Assembly: GCA_025350055.1 (NCBI GenBank)
Contig: JANXYK010000025.1
Coordinates: forward strand, 27,519 to 91,518
DNA length: 64,000 nucleotides
Reading direction: 5' to 3'
Source of the DNA: Gammaproteobacteria bacterium
GTDB lineage: Bacteria; Pseudomonadota; Gammaproteobacteria; Steroidobacterales; Steroidobacteraceae
Shown here: in pieces, positions 35,267-46,466 of the stretch
Layout: every line of letters starts with the position of its first letter
Numbering within the stretch: position 1 is the first letter of the stretch
Notes under the pieces: generated by a model
What the model was told of the DNA's origin: nothing
Database searches by the model: none
What the model saw: only the letters and a program-made list of their open reading frames with translations
Position numbers and translations under genes: made by a program

Positions 35267-36235
35267 TTGAGTACGCCAGCAATGGTATTGTCCGCGCGCC
35301 TGCGCCGCGAGGCGCGCGCCGAGAGCGTGTTCCGCGTCGCGACGCTGACCTCGGCACTGCTGGTGCTGGCCCTGCTGGCCGGCGTGCTGCTGACGCTGAT
35401 CCACGGCAGCTGGCCGGCACTCAAGACTTTCAAATGGTCGTTCGTCACCGGTGAGCGCTGGAATCCGGTGGCTGACATCTACGGCGCACTGACGCCGTTG
35501 TACGGCACTGTTGCGACCTCGATCATCGCGCTGTTGATTGCCGTGCCCATTTCCTTCGGCATCGCCGTGTTCCTCACCGAGATCTGCCCGCGCTGGCTGC
35601 GTGGTCCCATCAGCACTGGCATCGAGCTGCTGGCCTCGGTGCCCAGCATCGTCTATGGCATCTGGGGCCTGTTCGTGCTGGCGCCGATCCTGCAACACAG
35701 CGTGCAACCCTGGTTGATCGTCCACCTGGGGCCGCTGCCAGTGGTGGGCAGGCTGTTTCAGGGCCCGCCCTATGGCATCGGGCTGCTGACCGCGGGTCTG
35801 GTGCTGGCGATCATGATCCTGCCGTTCATCACCTCGGTAATGCGCGAAGTGTTCCGCATGGCGCCGCTCTCGCTCAAGGAAGCCGCCTACGGACTCGGTG
35901 CGACACAGTGGAATGTCGTCTGGGATGTCGTATTGCCCTGGTCGCGCACCGGCGTCATCGGCGGCATCATGCTGGGGCTGGGCCGTGCGCTGGGGGAAAC
36001 CATGGCGGTCACTTTCGTGATCGGCAACGCGCATCGCATCAGCGCCTCGCTGCTGGCGCCTTCGACCACCATCTCCGCCGCGGTTGCCAATGAATTTGCA
36101 GAGGCGGTGGGAGATCTGTACACCTCGGCGCTGTTCGCACTCGGCTTGTTGCTGTTCGTGCTCACTTTCGCAGTGATCGCGGGCGCACGCCTGCTGATGA
36201 TGCGGCTCGAGCGCGGCACGGTGCAGCGCGCATGA
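35267..36235 (+). CDS. pstC: Phosphate ABC transporter permease PstC
   Basis: The 322-residue inner-membrane permease has six transmembrane segments and family motifs [46 protein letters not shown], the EAA loop [22 protein letters not shown] and [18 protein letters not shown]. The preferred start is TTG 35267, with GGGAG at good spacing; ATG 35282 lacks such a site and would drop five residues. The gene overlaps pstA by four bases. The 85-base gap after pstS is a usual place for attenuation of distal genes. Confidence 0.93.
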   Translation: MSTPAMVLSARLRREARAESVFRVATLTSALLVLALLAGVLLTLIHGSWPALKTFKWSFVTGERWNPVADIYGALTPLYGTVATSIIALLIAVPISFGIAVFLTEICPRWLRGPISTGIELLASVPSIVYGIWGLFVLAPILQHSVQPWLIVHLGPLPVVGRLFQGPPYGIGLLTAGLVLAIMILPFITSVMREVFRMAPLSLKEAAYGLGATQWNVVWDVVLPWSRTGVIGGIMLGLGRALGETMAVTFVIGNAHRISASLLAPSTTISAAVANEFAEAVGDLYTSALFALGLLLFVLTFAVIAGARLLMMRLERGTVQRA

Positions 36236-37086
36236 GTACGCTACGTCGCCGCCGCATCGTCAACGTCATCGCCTTCTCGATGAGCATGGTGGCCACCGCC
36301 ATTGGCCTGGCGCTGCTGTGCGCGATCCTCTGGACACTGCTGTCGCGCGGCTTTGGCGCCTTGTCGTTCTCGGTCTTCACGCAGATGACGCCAGGCCCCG
36401 GCAGTGCGGGCGGCCTGCTGAACGCCATTTACGGCAGTCTCGTCATGACTGCGTTGGGCATCCTGATCGGTGCGCCGATCGGCTTGCTCGCGGGCACCTA
36501 TCTTGCGGAGTACGGGCGCAACAGCCCGCTCAGCACCGTGGTGCGTTTCATCAACGACGTGCAGCTGAGCGCGCCTTCGATCATCGTCGGCCTGTTCGTG
36601 TACATGCTGATGGTGATGCGCATGGGCCACTTCTCGGCCATCGCTGGCGCCGTGGCGCTGGGCATCATCGCCATGCCGGTGATGGTGCGCACCACCGAAG
36701 ACATGCTGAACCTGGTGCCCAAGAGCATGCGCGACGGCTCGGCCGCACTCGGTGCACAGCCCTGGTACACGATCACGCGCATCGTGTATCCCGCGGCCAA
36801 GAACGGCCTGGTGACCGGAGTGCTGCTGGCCGTGGCGCGCATCAGTGGCGAGACGGCGCCGCTGCTGTTCACGGCGCTGAACAACCAGTTCTGGAATTCA
36901 AACCTCAACAAGCCTATGGCCAACCTGCCGATGGTGATATTCCAGTTTGCGATGAGCCCTTACGGCGACTGGCAACGCCTTGCCTGGGTCGGGGCGCTGC
37001 TGATCACCCTGTTCGTACTGTTCCTGAGCATCATTGCCAGATCCATATCTTCGTTGTTTGGACAGCACGGCAATCCGGGCGAGTAG
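36232..37086 (+). CDS. pstA: Phosphate ABC transporter permease PstA
   Basis: The 284-residue partner permease has six transmembrane segments and PstA motifs [76 protein letters not shown] (the ATPase-docking loop) and [13 protein letters not shown]. The ATG start makes an ATGA overlap with pstC. The second phoU copy begins five bases after its stop. Confidence 0.95.
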   Translation: MSTLRRRRIVNVIAFSMSMVATAIGLALLCAILWTLLSRGFGALSFSVFTQMTPGPGSAGGLLNAIYGSLVMTALGILIGAPIGLLAGTYLAEYGRNSPLSTVVRFINDVQLSAPSIIVGLFVYMLMVMRMGHFSAIAGAVALGIIAMPVMVRTTEDMLNLVPKSMRDGSAALGAQPWYTITRIVYPAAKNGLVTGVLLAVARISGETAPLLFTALNNQFWNSNLNKPMANLPMVIFQFAMSPYGDWQRLAWVGALLITLFVLFLSIIARSISSLFGQHGNPGE

Positions 37087-37091
37087 GGCGC

Positions 37092-37859
37092 ATGGAATCA
37101 GCAGAGTTCGGCCAGCACATCCTCAGCCGTTTCAACGAGGACATGGAGCGCCTGCGCAGTGACGTGCTGCGCATGGGCGGCCTGGCGGAGTCTCAGCTCG
37201 GCCAGGCGCTGCAGTCACTGGCGCTCGGGGATCGCGCGCTGGCCGCCGACGTAGTACGCGGCGAAGCAGAGGTCAATCGGCTGGAAGTCGAGATCGACGA
37301 CGAATGCAGCCGCATTCTCGCCACGCGCGCACCTGCCGCCTCGGACCTGCGGCTGGTGCTGGCGATCATCAAGACCATCACCGATCTGGAACGCGTGGGC
37401 GATGAGGCGCACAAGATCGCCAACATCGTTGGCCGGCGCGGCCTGGAGCGCGGCAGCATCGATGGTTACCGGGTGGTGCGGCATCTCGGCGGTGTTGCCC
37501 TGGCTTACCTGCGAGATGCGCTCGACATCTTCGCGCGGCTGGACGCGCATGCGGCGCTGGAAGCCGTGAAGCGCGACCGCTTGCTCGATGAGGAATACGA
37601 TGCGATCCAGCGCCAGTGCATCACCTTCATGATCGAGGATCCGCGCACTATCCGTGCCAGCATCGACCTGATGTGGGTGGCGCGTGCACTCGAGCGGGTC
37701 GGCGATCATGCCAAGAACATCTGCGAGTACGTGATCTACATGGTGGGTGGCCGCGATGTGCGCCACGTGTCGCTCGATGAAGTCGAGAAACAGTTGCTGG
37801 CCGCGGTGCCGGCGGCTGGCGCCGCCGTGGCCGCGCCGCCCCCGGACGGCACAGCGTGA
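37092..37859 (+). CDS. phoU: Phosphate signalling protein PhoU (second copy, pst operon)
   Basis: This 255-residue protein has the same two-bundle design as the copy at 31557, with [32 protein letters not shown] and [25 protein letters not shown]. It differs by an Ala/Pro-rich C-terminal tail of about 20 residues. It lies between pstA and pstB, the opposite of the usual enterobacterial order pstB-phoU. Its location suggests that it attaches to this Pst pump, while the other copy may serve PhoR; this division is inference. Confidence 0.93.
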   Translation: MESAEFGQHILSRFNEDMERLRSDVLRMGGLAESQLGQALQSLALGDRALAADVVRGEAEVNRLEVEIDDECSRILATRAPAASDLRLVLAIIKTITDLERVGDEAHKIANIVGRRGLERGSIDGYRVVRHLGGVALAYLRDALDIFARLDAHAALEAVKRDRLLDEEYDAIQRQCITFMIEDPRTIRASIDLMWVARALERVGDHAKNICEYVIYMVGGRDVRHVSLDEVEKQLLAAVPAAGAAVAAPPPDGTA

Positions 37860-38683
37860 GCGCCGAGGCAGTCGCGGCGCCAGCGGCCGGCACCGTCGCA
37901 ATGGAAGGCGCGACGGGCTTGGCAAATCCGCGCGCGGTGGTCGAGAACCTGAGTTTCTACTACGGGTCCACGCAAGCCCTGAAGAAAATCAGTATGCCGA
38001 TTGCCGATCGGCTGGTGACCGCGCTCATCGGGCCTTCCGGGTGTGGCAAGAGCACCTTCCTGCGCTGCTTCAACCGCATGCATGACCTGATCGCCGGTAC
38101 GCGCTACGAAGGATCGATCACGCTCAATCCCGAGAAGATCGATCTGGTCGGGCGCAGCGTCGATCCCATCGACGTGCGCATGCGCATCGGCATGGTGTTC
38201 CAGAAGGCCAACCCTTTCCCAACTTCAATCGCTGACAATGTCACCTACGGCCTGCGCCTGCGCGGCCAGGCGAACCGCAGCCTGCTGGCCGAGGCCGTCG
38301 AGAAGGCACTGCGCGGCGCGGCCCTGTGGGATGAGGTCAAGGATCGCCTGAACGCACCGGCGCAGGCCTTGTCGGGCGGACAGATGCAGCGCCTGTGCAT
38401 CGCGCGCGCACTGGCGACCAATCCTGAGATGATCCTGTTCGACGAGCCGACTTCGGCGCTCGACCCGATCGCCACGGCGAAGATCGAGGAGCTGATCGCC
38501 ACGCTGCGTGAGCAGGTGACGGTGCTGATCGTGACCCACAACATGCAGCAGGCCGCGCGCATCTCTGACTACACCGCCTTCATGTACCTCGGCGAGCTGA
38601 TCGAATTCGATACCGCAGCCAAGATCTTCACCAATCCCGCCAGGAAAGCCACCGAGGACTACATCACGGGTCGCTACGGCTGA
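37856..38683 (+). CDS. pstB: Phosphate ABC transporter ATP-binding protein PstB (first copy)
   Basis: The 275-residue ATPase has Walker [21 protein letters not shown]-loop VFQKANPFP, signature [15 protein letters not shown], Walker [14 protein letters not shown] and [23 protein letters not shown], all PstB-specific in wording. The signature has Met where most have Gln (SGGQMQR against SGGQQQR). The GTG start makes a GTGA overlap with phoU. The N-terminus is an Ala-rich extension of about 25 residues. It ends the pst operon. Confidence 0.95.
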   Translation: MSAEAVAAPAAGTVAMEGATGLANPRAVVENLSFYYGSTQALKKISMPIADRLVTALIGPSGCGKSTFLRCFNRMHDLIAGTRYEGSITLNPEKIDLVGRSVDPIDVRMRIGMVFQKANPFPTSIADNVTYGLRLRGQANRSLLAEAVEKALRGAALWDEVKDRLNAPAQALSGGQMQRLCIARALATNPEMILFDEPTSALDPIATAKIEELIATLREQVTVLIVTHNMQQAARISDYTAFMYLGELIEFDTAAKIFTNPARKATEDYITGRYG

Positions 38684-38721
38684 GTCCGCGACTCTGTTGC
38701 AAGCCCCATACACGCAGCAGC

Positions 38722-38739
38722 GTGTAATCGTTCTGTCAC
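38722..38739 (+). promoter_or_regulatory. Pho box upstream of the porin gene
   Basis: GTGTAAT-cgtt-CTGTCAC fits the two-repeat Pho box, with the second repeat identical to that before pstS. A TGTAGT -10-like element follows eight bases later (38748-38753). The porin and perhaps the second pstB would thus be induced by low phosphate. Confidence 0.75.
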
Positions 38740-38826
38740 ACAGCCTGTGTAGTTTGTCCGGCATTCCGCGCCGCCACTGCTGGCACGCGGATATCAGACC
38801 CGAAACAGACATTTCAGGAGCGTTAC

Positions 38827-39864
38827 ATGTCCAAGCAGATCTTTGCGGCCCTAGGCGTGGTCGCGTGTGCTGTTGCGAACTTCGCACATGCCGATACCGC
38901 GATTACCGAAAACACCAGTGTCGGCGGCAAAGCATTCATCGACCTGACCAGCCTCGACCAGAAGGTGGCCGGCACCAAGAGCGCGGCCAGCGGCTTCGGG
39001 CTCGATGTCACGCGCTTCTACCTGATTGCCAATCACACCTTCGATAGCGTCTGGTCGGCAAACCTGACTACCGACTTCAACTACATGAGCGCTGACAAGG
39101 AAACGCAGCTGTTCGTGAAGAAGGCCTACCTGCAGGCCAAGATCTCCGATGCCTTCTGGGTGCGCGCCGGCTCGGCCGATCTGCCCTGGATTTCCTTCGT
39201 AGAGGATCTCTATGGCGTGCGCTATGTCGAGAAAGTGCTGGACGACCGTGTCGGTCGCGGCACCTCGGCTGACTGGGGCGTGCACGTCGGCGGCAAGCTG
39301 GCCGACGGCAAGTTCGGCTACGCGTTTTCTGCGATCGAAGGCAATGGCTACAAGAACCCGACCCGCTCGAAGTCGCTGGATTTCGAAGGTCGCGTGAGCT
39401 TCGTGCCGGTGACGGGCCTGACGGCAGCCGTTGGCTTCTACTCGGGCAAGCTCGGCAAGGATGTCGAAGGCACGACCACGCCGGCGCTGCACACGGCCTC
39501 GCGCGTCAATGCGCTGCTGGCCTACGGTTACGAGAACTTCAGGATCGGCGGCGAGTACTTCACCGCTGACAACTGGACTGCGGTGACCACTGCAGCCACC
39601 GACAAGTCCGACGGCTTTTCGGTCTGGGGTTCATACAAGTTCAGTGACCTGGTTTCGGGCTTCGTGCGCTATGACAACGAGAAGCCGAACAAGGACACCG
39701 CGCCCAGCCTCAAGGACGAGTACTACAACATCGGCGCCAGCTTCAAGCCCCGCAAGGGCGTGGACCTGTCGGTGGTCTACAAGCACGCAGAGCAGAAGAA
39801 CAACACCGCGGTCAAGCCGCTGGATTCCGACGAGTTCGGTGTCTGGGCGCAGGTGGCGTTCTGA
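38827..39864 (+). CDS. Outer-membrane porin, probably phosphate-starvation induced
   Basis: The 345-residue protein has a signal peptide (IFAALGVVACAVANFAHA) and then a beta-barrel of repeated amphipathic strands such as FYLIANHTFDSVWSANLTTDFNY, FGYAFSAIEGNGY, LLAYGYENFRIGGEYFTADNW and VSGFVRYDNEKPN. It ends in Phe (FGVWAQVAF), the BAM recognition residue. CAGGAG precedes the ATG. The Pho box and flanking pstB genes indicate a role in phosphate or phosphate-ester entry. It is shorter than and unlike the OprP-type porin at 18889, so it is likely a separate general or anion porin. Confidence 0.85.
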   Translation: MSKQIFAALGVVACAVANFAHADTAITENTSVGGKAFIDLTSLDQKVAGTKSAASGFGLDVTRFYLIANHTFDSVWSANLTTDFNYMSADKETQLFVKKAYLQAKISDAFWVRAGSADLPWISFVEDLYGVRYVEKVLDDRVGRGTSADWGVHVGGKLADGKFGYAFSAIEGNGYKNPTRSKSLDFEGRVSFVPVTGLTAAVGFYSGKLGKDVEGTTTPALHTASRVNALLAYGYENFRIGGEYFTADNWTAVTTAATDKSDGFSVWGSYKFSDLVSGFVRYDNEKPNKDTAPSLKDEYYNIGASFKPRKGVDLSVVYKHAEQKNNTAVKPLDSDEFGVWAQVAF

Positions 39865-39972
39865 TCCACACGGTAGTGTGTAGTGTCAGTCGAAGGCATT
39901 AGCGTACGCCCGGTGCTGCGACCCTCAAATCGCGGCGCCGGGCCAGGCGTTTCTAGTACTCTAGTGTCCGCC

Positions 39973-40827
39973 ATGATTACGCGCATTGAGGTCGATGACG
40001 GACGCAGCCGGCCGGGGGCGCACAAGATCGCGGTCGACGAAACCCGTCGCACGCAGGCGCTCAAGGCGCCGGTCAAGGCCAGCGTCGAGAATCTCTCCTT
40101 CTATTATGGTGCCGCCCGGGCACTCAATGATCTGAACGTCGAGATCCGCGACAACCAGATCACCGCGCTCATCGGGCCCTCTGGCTGTGGCAAGAGTACC
40201 TTCCTGCGCTGCTTCAACCGCATGCACGATCAGCAGGCAGGTACGCGTTACGAAGGGCGCATCATGCTTCATCCGGAGGAGATCAACCTGGTGGGGCGCG
40301 ATGTCGATCCGATCGAAGTGCGCATGCGCATCGGCATGGTGTTCCAGAAGCCGAATCCGTTTCCCAAGTCGATCTTCGAGAATGTGGCCTACGGGCTTCG
40401 CGTGCGCGGCATCCGGGCCCAGTTGCGCCTCGCCGAAGAAGTGGAGCGCGCGCTGCGCAACGCGGCGTTGTGGGATGAAGTCAAGGACCGGCTGGACAGC
40501 TCCGGGCTGTCACTCTCGGGCGGCCAGCAGCAGCGCCTGTGCATCGCGCGTGCGCTGGCAACCGAACCCGAGATCCTGCTATTCGATGAGCCCACGTCTG
40601 CGCTTGATCCAATCGCCACCGCGCGCATTGAAGAACTGATCGTCAGCCTGCGCGATCGTGTCACCGTGGTGATCGTCACTCACAACATGCAACAGGCTGC
40701 GCGGGTGTCCGACTTCACGGCCTTCATGTACCTGGGAAATCTGGTCGAGTTCGACGAGACCAGCAGGATTTTCACGAACCCGAGCCAGAAAGCTACGGAA
40801 GACTACATCACCGGCCGCTACGGCTGA
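39973..40827 (+). CDS. pstB: Phosphate ABC transporter ATP-binding protein PstB (second copy)
   Basis: The second PstB, about 284 residues, has [43 protein letters not shown] and [13 protein letters not shown] intact. It is closely related to the first copy, including the C-terminal [14 protein letters not shown] 39973 gives a normal N-terminus; GTG 39883 would add 30 residues without family character. It is not next to any pst permease and must pair with PstC/PstA from the main operon or from elsewhere. It follows the porin by 108 bases and converges with dapD. Confidence 0.93.
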   Translation: MITRIEVDDGRSRPGAHKIAVDETRRTQALKAPVKASVENLSFYYGAARALNDLNVEIRDNQITALIGPSGCGKSTFLRCFNRMHDQQAGTRYEGRIMLHPEEINLVGRDVDPIEVRMRIGMVFQKPNPFPKSIFENVAYGLRVRGIRAQLRLAEEVERALRNAALWDEVKDRLDSSGLSLSGGQQQRLCIARALATEPEILLFDEPTSALDPIATARIEELIVSLRDRVTVVIVTHNMQQAARVSDFTAFMYLGNLVEFDETSRIFTNPSQKATEDYITGRYG

Positions 40828-40839
40828 GCCGGCTCGTGT

Positions 40840-41667
<828 letters not shown>

Positions 41668-44385
41668 TCAGGCGCTTCCTTGCGATGGGCTCAAGGCCTC
41701 CATCAGGCGCGCGCGCAGCCGCTCCGTGGCGGCTTCGTCCAGCGGCCGGCGGGCGCGATCAGTGATGTAGAACACGTCTTCGGCGCGCTCGCCCATGGTG
41801 CCGATCTTGGCGGCATCCAGATCCACGCGCTCTTCCCACAGCACCTTGCCCACATCGCATAGCAAGCCGGGGCGATCGCCCGCGACCAGCTCGAGCACCG
41901 AGCGGGCATTGCGCTCATCGACGCTGATCGCGATGCGGGTTGCCGTCTTGAACACGCGCAGCTGTCGGGGTGCGCGGCGCAACACCGCCAGCGGTGCCTC
42001 CTCGGGCCGCTGCAGCGATGACCACAGTGCGCGCTCGATCTCGGTCAGCCGCTCGGCGTCGTTGATCATCACGCCGTCTTCCTCGAGCACATGGTAGGTG
42101 TCGATCGAGAAGCCGTTGCCGACCGGTGTGATGCGCGCATCGACGATGTTGAGGCCGAGCTGGTCGAGCACCGCGGTGGCGCGCGCAAAGCTGTGGCGAC
42201 GGTGCGGCGCGTAGATCAGCACCGCTGAGGTGCCGCTCTCGCTCTGCGCTTCGACCGCGACGCGGGCTTCTTCGCCGCTTTGGTCATTGCGTGCCAGCAC
42301 GCGCGTGTGACGCGCGATTTCCTCGGGTGTGTAGCGCAGGAAATAGGCTTCCGGCAGCGCCGCCCAGACCTTGTCGACCGCTGCGACATCGAGCGTCGCG
42401 GCATTGGCCGCCGCACTGGCCAGCAGGGCTCGCGCACCCGACTGGTTCTCGCGCACCAGTTCATCCTTGTCTACGGGCGTTTCGAGGCCGCGGCGCAGCG
42501 CGCGTCGCACCTTCTCGTAGAAATCATGGAACAGCGAAGCCTTCCAGGAATTCCACAGCTTCGGATTCGTGCCGCGCACGTCGGCGCAGGTGAGCACATA
42601 CAGATAATCAAGGTGCGCCTCGTCGCCCACCTTGCGCGCAAACTCATTGATCACCTGTGGATCGCCGATGTCCTGCTTCTGCGCGGTCATCGAGAACACC
42701 AGGTGGCTCTTCACGAGCCACGCCACCAGGCGCGCGTCGTAGCGCGACAATCCCTGCTCAAGGCAGAAGGCTTCGGCATCGACGGCACCGAGATCCGAGT
42801 GATCGCCGCCGCGTCCCTTGGCGATGTCATGGAAGAGGGCGCCGAGGTACACGATCTCGGGTTTCGGCAATTGCTGCATGATCGGCGAGACCAGCGGTAG
42901 CTCGTGGTTGAGCTCGGGAATCGCCAGGCGTCGCGCGTTGCTGACCACGAACAGCGTGTGCGCATCGACCGTGTAGGCGTGGAACAGGTCGTACTGCATG
43001 CGACCGACGATGCGACCGAAGGCGGGGATGTAGCGACCCAGCACGCCATAGTTGTTCATGCGCCGCAGCTCGTGCGTCACGCCGCGCGGCGCGCGCAGGA
43101 TCTCGAGGAACAGGCGGTGATTGCGCGGGTTTTGGCGGAACTCCTCGTCGATCAGCCACAGGTTGCGCCCCACCGCGCGGATCGTGTCGGCGCGCACGCC
43201 GCGCAGCTGCGGGTTCTGCTGCAGCAGCACGAACAATTCCAGCAATGCCGAGGGCTGGCGCGCGAACAGCTCGGGCGTGGTGGCCTCGAGATAGTCGTTG
43301 CGCACCTGGAACTGCGCGGTCAGCGCGCGCGCCGGTGTGTCGTCGGTGAGGATCGCCTCGCGGAACAGTTGCAGCAGCAGTTCGTTCAGCAGCTGCACGT
43401 CAATCACGGTGCGGTAATAGCGCTGCATCAGCTGCTCAACCGCCAGCGTGTAGGAGCCATCCTCGTAGCCGAAACTGTGTGCGAGCTTGGCCTGGTGATC
43501 GAACAGCAACCGATCCTCGTGCCGCCCGGCGAGCACATGCAGACCGAAGCGCACCTTCCACAGGAAGGATTGCGCCTGCTTCAGCCGTCGCAGTTCGGAA
43601 GGTGTGAGAAAACCGTGCGTCACGAGCTCGTCGAGCGAGTCGGCACCGAAGTGACGCTTGGCCACCCAGCCAATCGTCTGGATATCGCGCAGTCCGCCGG
43701 GACCGGTCTTCACGTTGGGTTCGAGGTTGTAGGCGGTGTCGTTCGCCTTCAGGTGCCGCTGCTGCTGCTCGCGCACCTTGGCGGCGAAGAAATCGCGCAC
43801 CGGCCAGAGGCGATCGGGGGCGAGCGCCGCGCGCATCGCCGGCAGCAGCGCCGCGGAGCCGGCGAGCCAGCGCGCCTCCAGCAGTGTGGTCATCACGCCC
43901 ACATCGGCGAGGCTCTGCTCGCAGCAATCTTCAATCGTGCGCACGCTGTGACCGACCTCGAGACCGATGTCCCAGAGGAAAGTCACCAGCTGTTCCACCT
44001 GGCCGCGCTGGCCCTCGCTCAGCGACTGCGGCACCAGCACCAGGAAATCGACATCGGAATAGGGATGCAGCTCCGCGCGGCCATAGCCGCCGACCGCAGC
44101 CAGTGTCAGTCGCGAGGCAAGCTCGGGATCGAGCCTTGCATGCCAGAGCGTCGCCAGCAGGATATCGGTGAAGGCCGCACGCGCGCGCACCAGGCCTTCC
44201 ACCTGTTCGTCATCGCGAAAGCGTTGCTGCAGTTCCTGCTGCCCTTGCGCCAGCAGTTGCCGGCACACCTCGGCCGAGCATTGCCCGTTCTTTAGCAGCT
44301 CGGGCAGGCGGCCGAGCAATGGCCAATCGAGCGGGACCGTGAGCGCGCTGGTCAGTTCGTCGAGCGCTTCCGGATCGGCAATCAT
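41668..44385 (-). CDS. glnD: Bifunctional PII uridylyltransferase/uridylyl-removing enzyme GlnD
   Basis: The 905-residue nitrogen sensor adds UMP to PII proteins when glutamine is low and removes it when glutamine is high. The nucleotidyltransferase motif GGYGRAELHPYSDVD lies near residue 100. The HD hydrolase motif LFHDIAKGRGGDHSDLG is near residue 515. Two ACT glutamine-binding domains are at about 715-790 (AVLIYAPHRRHSFARATAVL) and 815-890 (ELVAGDRPGLLCDVGKVL). ATG 44385 makes an ATGA overlap with map; the longer upstream frame is only the antisense-free shadow of map. Length fits the family (about 890). Confidence 0.96.
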   Translation of the reverse strand: MIADPEALDELTSALTVPLDWPLLGRLPELLKNGQCSAEVCRQLLAQGQQELQQRFRDDEQVEGLVRARAAFTDILLATLWHARLDPELASRLTLAAVGGYGRAELHPYSDVDFLVLVPQSLSEGQRGQVEQLVTFLWDIGLEVGHSVRTIEDCCEQSLADVGVMTTLLEARWLAGSAALLPAMRAALAPDRLWPVRDFFAAKVREQQQRHLKANDTAYNLEPNVKTGPGGLRDIQTIGWVAKRHFGADSLDELVTHGFLTPSELRRLKQAQSFLWKVRFGLHVLAGRHEDRLLFDHQAKLAHSFGYEDGSYTLAVEQLMQRYYRTVIDVQLLNELLLQLFREAILTDDTPARALTAQFQVRNDYLEATTPELFARQPSALLELFVLLQQNPQLRGVRADTIRAVGRNLWLIDEEFRQNPRNHRLFLEILRAPRGVTHELRRMNNYGVLGRYIPAFGRIVGRMQYDLFHAYTVDAHTLFVVSNARRLAIPELNHELPLVSPIMQQLPKPEIVYLGALFHDIAKGRGGDHSDLGAVDAEAFCLEQGLSRYDARLVAWLVKSHLVFSMTAQKQDIGDPQVINEFARKVGDEAHLDYLYVLTCADVRGTNPKLWNSWKASLFHDFYEKVRRALRRGLETPVDKDELVRENQSGARALLASAAANAATLDVAAVDKVWAALPEAYFLRYTPEEIARHTRVLARNDQSGEEARVAVEAQSESGTSAVLIYAPHRRHSFARATAVLDQLGLNIVDARITPVGNGFSIDTYHVLEEDGVMINDAERLTEIERALWSSLQRPEEAPLAVLRRAPRQLRVFKTATRIAISVDERNARSVLELVAGDRPGLLCDVGKVLWEERVDLDAAKIGTMGERAEDVFYITDRARRPLDEAATERLRARLMEALSPSQGSA

Positions 44386-45167
44386 GCCGCGGCACGCTCC
44401 GCGGCGCTCAGCGTCAGCACTTCGTGGCCGTTGTTCGTGACCAGCACCATGTGTTCCCACTGTGCCGAGAGCGAGTGATCCTTGGTGACGACTGTCCAGC
44501 CATCTTTCAGCACCTGCGTGTGCCGCCGGCCGGCGTTGATCATCGGTTCGATCGTGAACACCATGCCGGGGAGCAGTTCCATGCCGGTGCGGGCCTCGCC
44601 GTAATGCAGTACCTGCGGATCCTCGTGATACCCGCGGCCAATGCCATGGCCGCAATACTCGCGCACCACCGAAAAGCCGGCGTTCTCGCTGTGCTGCTGG
44701 ATCGCATGACCGATGTCGCCGAGCTGCATGCCGGGCTTCACGATGTCGATCGCCTTCCACATCGCATCGCGGCAGGTATCGGCCAAGCGCTGCGCCAGCA
44801 CGGGCGCCTTGCCCGCGTAGTACATGCGGCTGGTGTCGCCGTGATAGCCATCCTTGATCACCGCGACATCGATGTTGACGATGTCACCGCTTTTGAGCAC
44901 CCGGTCATTGGGAATGCCGTGGCAGACCACGTGGTTCACGGAAGTGCATACGGTCTTGGGAAAACCGCGATAACCCACGTTGGCGGGCGTGATCTTCTGC
45001 ACGTTGAGGATGAAGTCGTGGCAGATCCGGTCGAGCTCATCGGTGCTGATGCCGGGGGCCACGTGCTCGCCGATCATGTCCAGCACATCGGCCGCGAGGC
45101 GCCCCGCCACCCGCAATTTCTCCTGTGCTTCCGGGGACTTAAGCGTTACCTGAGTGGATCGGAGCAT
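44382..45167 (-). CDS. map: Methionine aminopeptidase, type I
   Basis: The 261-residue metalloprotease removes the N-terminal Met from new proteins. It has the pita-bread fold motifs GYRGFPKTVCTSVNHVVCHGIP, GDIVNIDVAVIKDGYHGDTSRM (two metal Asp), YCGHGIGRGYHEDP (metal His) and GMVFTIEPM plus the final Glu in SAQWEHMV. Length matches the Escherichia coli protein (264). It is divergent from rpsB, the usual gammaproteobacterial order, and heads the map-glnD-dapD operon. Confidence 0.96.
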   Translation of the reverse strand: MLRSTQVTLKSPEAQEKLRVAGRLAADVLDMIGEHVAPGISTDELDRICHDFILNVQKITPANVGYRGFPKTVCTSVNHVVCHGIPNDRVLKSGDIVNIDVAVIKDGYHGDTSRMYYAGKAPVLAQRLADTCRDAMWKAIDIVKPGMQLGDIGHAIQQHSENAGFSVVREYCGHGIGRGYHEDPQVLHYGEARTGMELLPGMVFTIEPMINAGRRHTQVLKDGWTVVTKDHSLSAQWEHMVLVTNNGHEVLTLSAAERAAA

Positions 45168-45204
45168 GGTTACAGGGGGCCTTGGCTGCGGTGGGCCCGG
45201 AGCG

Positions 45205-45233
45205 TTGTCCGGGCGATGGGTTCATGGTATAAA
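45205..45233 (+). promoter_or_regulatory. Sigma-70-type promoter for rpsB-tsf
   Basis: TTGTCC (-35) and TATAAA (-10) are separated by 17 bases, and a GC-rich GCGCGGCC discriminator follows, typical of stringently controlled ribosomal promoters. It leaves a leader of about 120 bases before rpsB containing a TCCCC/GGGGA hairpin (about 45291-45310), perhaps involved in S2 autoregulation. Confidence 0.7.
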
Positions 45234-45359
45234 GCGCGGCCTTTTTTGGCAAACCAATCCACACGCGCATCAATAACTTGCGGCCGGGTGTCCCCACTAA
45301 CCCTGGGGATCGTCGTCAAGGATGCGCGGAGGCCCTAACCCGACCATGAGGAACAGACC

Positions 45360-46445
45360 ATGACCAGCGTGTCGATGCGACAGATGCTGGAAGCGGGCGT
45401 CCACTTCGGACACCAGACCCGCTTCTGGAACCCCAAGATGGCTCCGTACATCTTCGGCGAACGCAACCGTATCCATATCATCAACCTCGAAAAGACCCAG
45501 CCGCTGTTCGTGGAGGCCGCCGCTTTCATCAAGCGCGTGGTTAGCGATGGCGGGCGGGTGTTGTTCGTAGGCACCAAGCGCTCGGCGCGCGACGCCGTGG
45601 CTACCGAGGCCGTGCGCTGCGGCATGCCCTATGTGAACCAGCGCTGGCTGGGCGGCATGCTCACCAATTTCAAGACGCTGCGCTCGTCGATCAAGCGCCT
45701 GGCCGATCTCGAGGAACTGACCGTTTCCGGGGCCATTGAAAAGCGCGGCAAGAAAGAAGGCACGATGCTGCGCCGCGAGATGATCAAGCTCGAAAAGAGC
45801 CTCGGCGGCATCAAGCTGATGGAATCGCTCCCGGACGTGTTGTTCGTGGTCGACGTCGGTCACGAGGTGATCGCGATCCAGGAAGCCCGCAAGCTCGGTA
45901 TCCCGGTGGTTGCGGTGGTCGACACCAACTGCTCGCCCGATGGTATCGATCACATCATTCCGGGCAACGATGATGCGATGCGCGCCATCCAGCTCTACGC
46001 GAGCGCGGTGGCCGATGCCGTGATCGACGGCAAGTCCTCGGTGCCGCAGATGGTGGTGAGCGAAGACGAATTCGTGGAGCTGGATGCCGAAGGCAACCCG
46101 CGCCGCAAGCCCGGCCGCAATGCGCGGCCCGCCAGGCCCGCGGCGCCGGTGCGCAATCGCCGGGGTCCGCCGCCGCCTGTGGCCCGCCGCCGTCCGGCCG
46201 TCAATCCGGCCACTGCCGCGGCGATGGGTGCGGCCACGGCCGAGGGCACCGTAGCTGCGGCCCCGGCCGAGGGCACCGCAGTGGCGGCCCCGGTCGAAGT
46301 GTCTGACGCCGAGCTCGGCATTGACACCGAGCTCGAGGCTATCGGTCACCTGGGCGAGACTCCGCCCTCGGCGACTGCGACCGCGACGGCTCGCCGCCGT
46401 CCCGCCCCGGGCGCCGCCGGTGCCCGCCGCACGCCCCGCGGTTGA
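45360..46445 (+). CDS. rpsB: 30S ribosomal protein S2 with long C-terminal extension
   Basis: Residues 1-232 are a standard S2: [64 protein letters not shown] and [21 protein letters not shown]. The protein then continues to 361 residues, about 120 more than Escherichia coli S2 (241). The added tail is rich in Ala, Pro and Arg ([20 protein letters not shown], later an acidic patch and [17 protein letters not shown]) and probably disordered. The frame stays open to a normal TGA 21 bases before tsf, and codon composition is like the neighbours, so it is part of the gene. S2 is needed for S1 docking; the tail could contact RNA or S1. Confidence 0.95.
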   Translation: MTSVSMRQMLEAGVHFGHQTRFWNPKMAPYIFGERNRIHIINLEKTQPLFVEAAAFIKRVVSDGGRVLFVGTKRSARDAVATEAVRCGMPYVNQRWLGGMLTNFKTLRSSIKRLADLEELTVSGAIEKRGKKEGTMLRREMIKLEKSLGGIKLMESLPDVLFVVDVGHEVIAIQEARKLGIPVVAVVDTNCSPDGIDHIIPGNDDAMRAIQLYASAVADAVIDGKSSVPQMVVSEDEFVELDAEGNPRRKPGRNARPARPAAPVRNRRGPPPPVARRRPAVNPATAAAMGAATAEGTVAAAPAEGTAVAAPVEVSDAELGIDTELEAIGHLGETPPSATATATARRRPAPGAAGARRTPRG

Positions 46446-46466
46446 TACAGGAACAATGGAGCTGAC

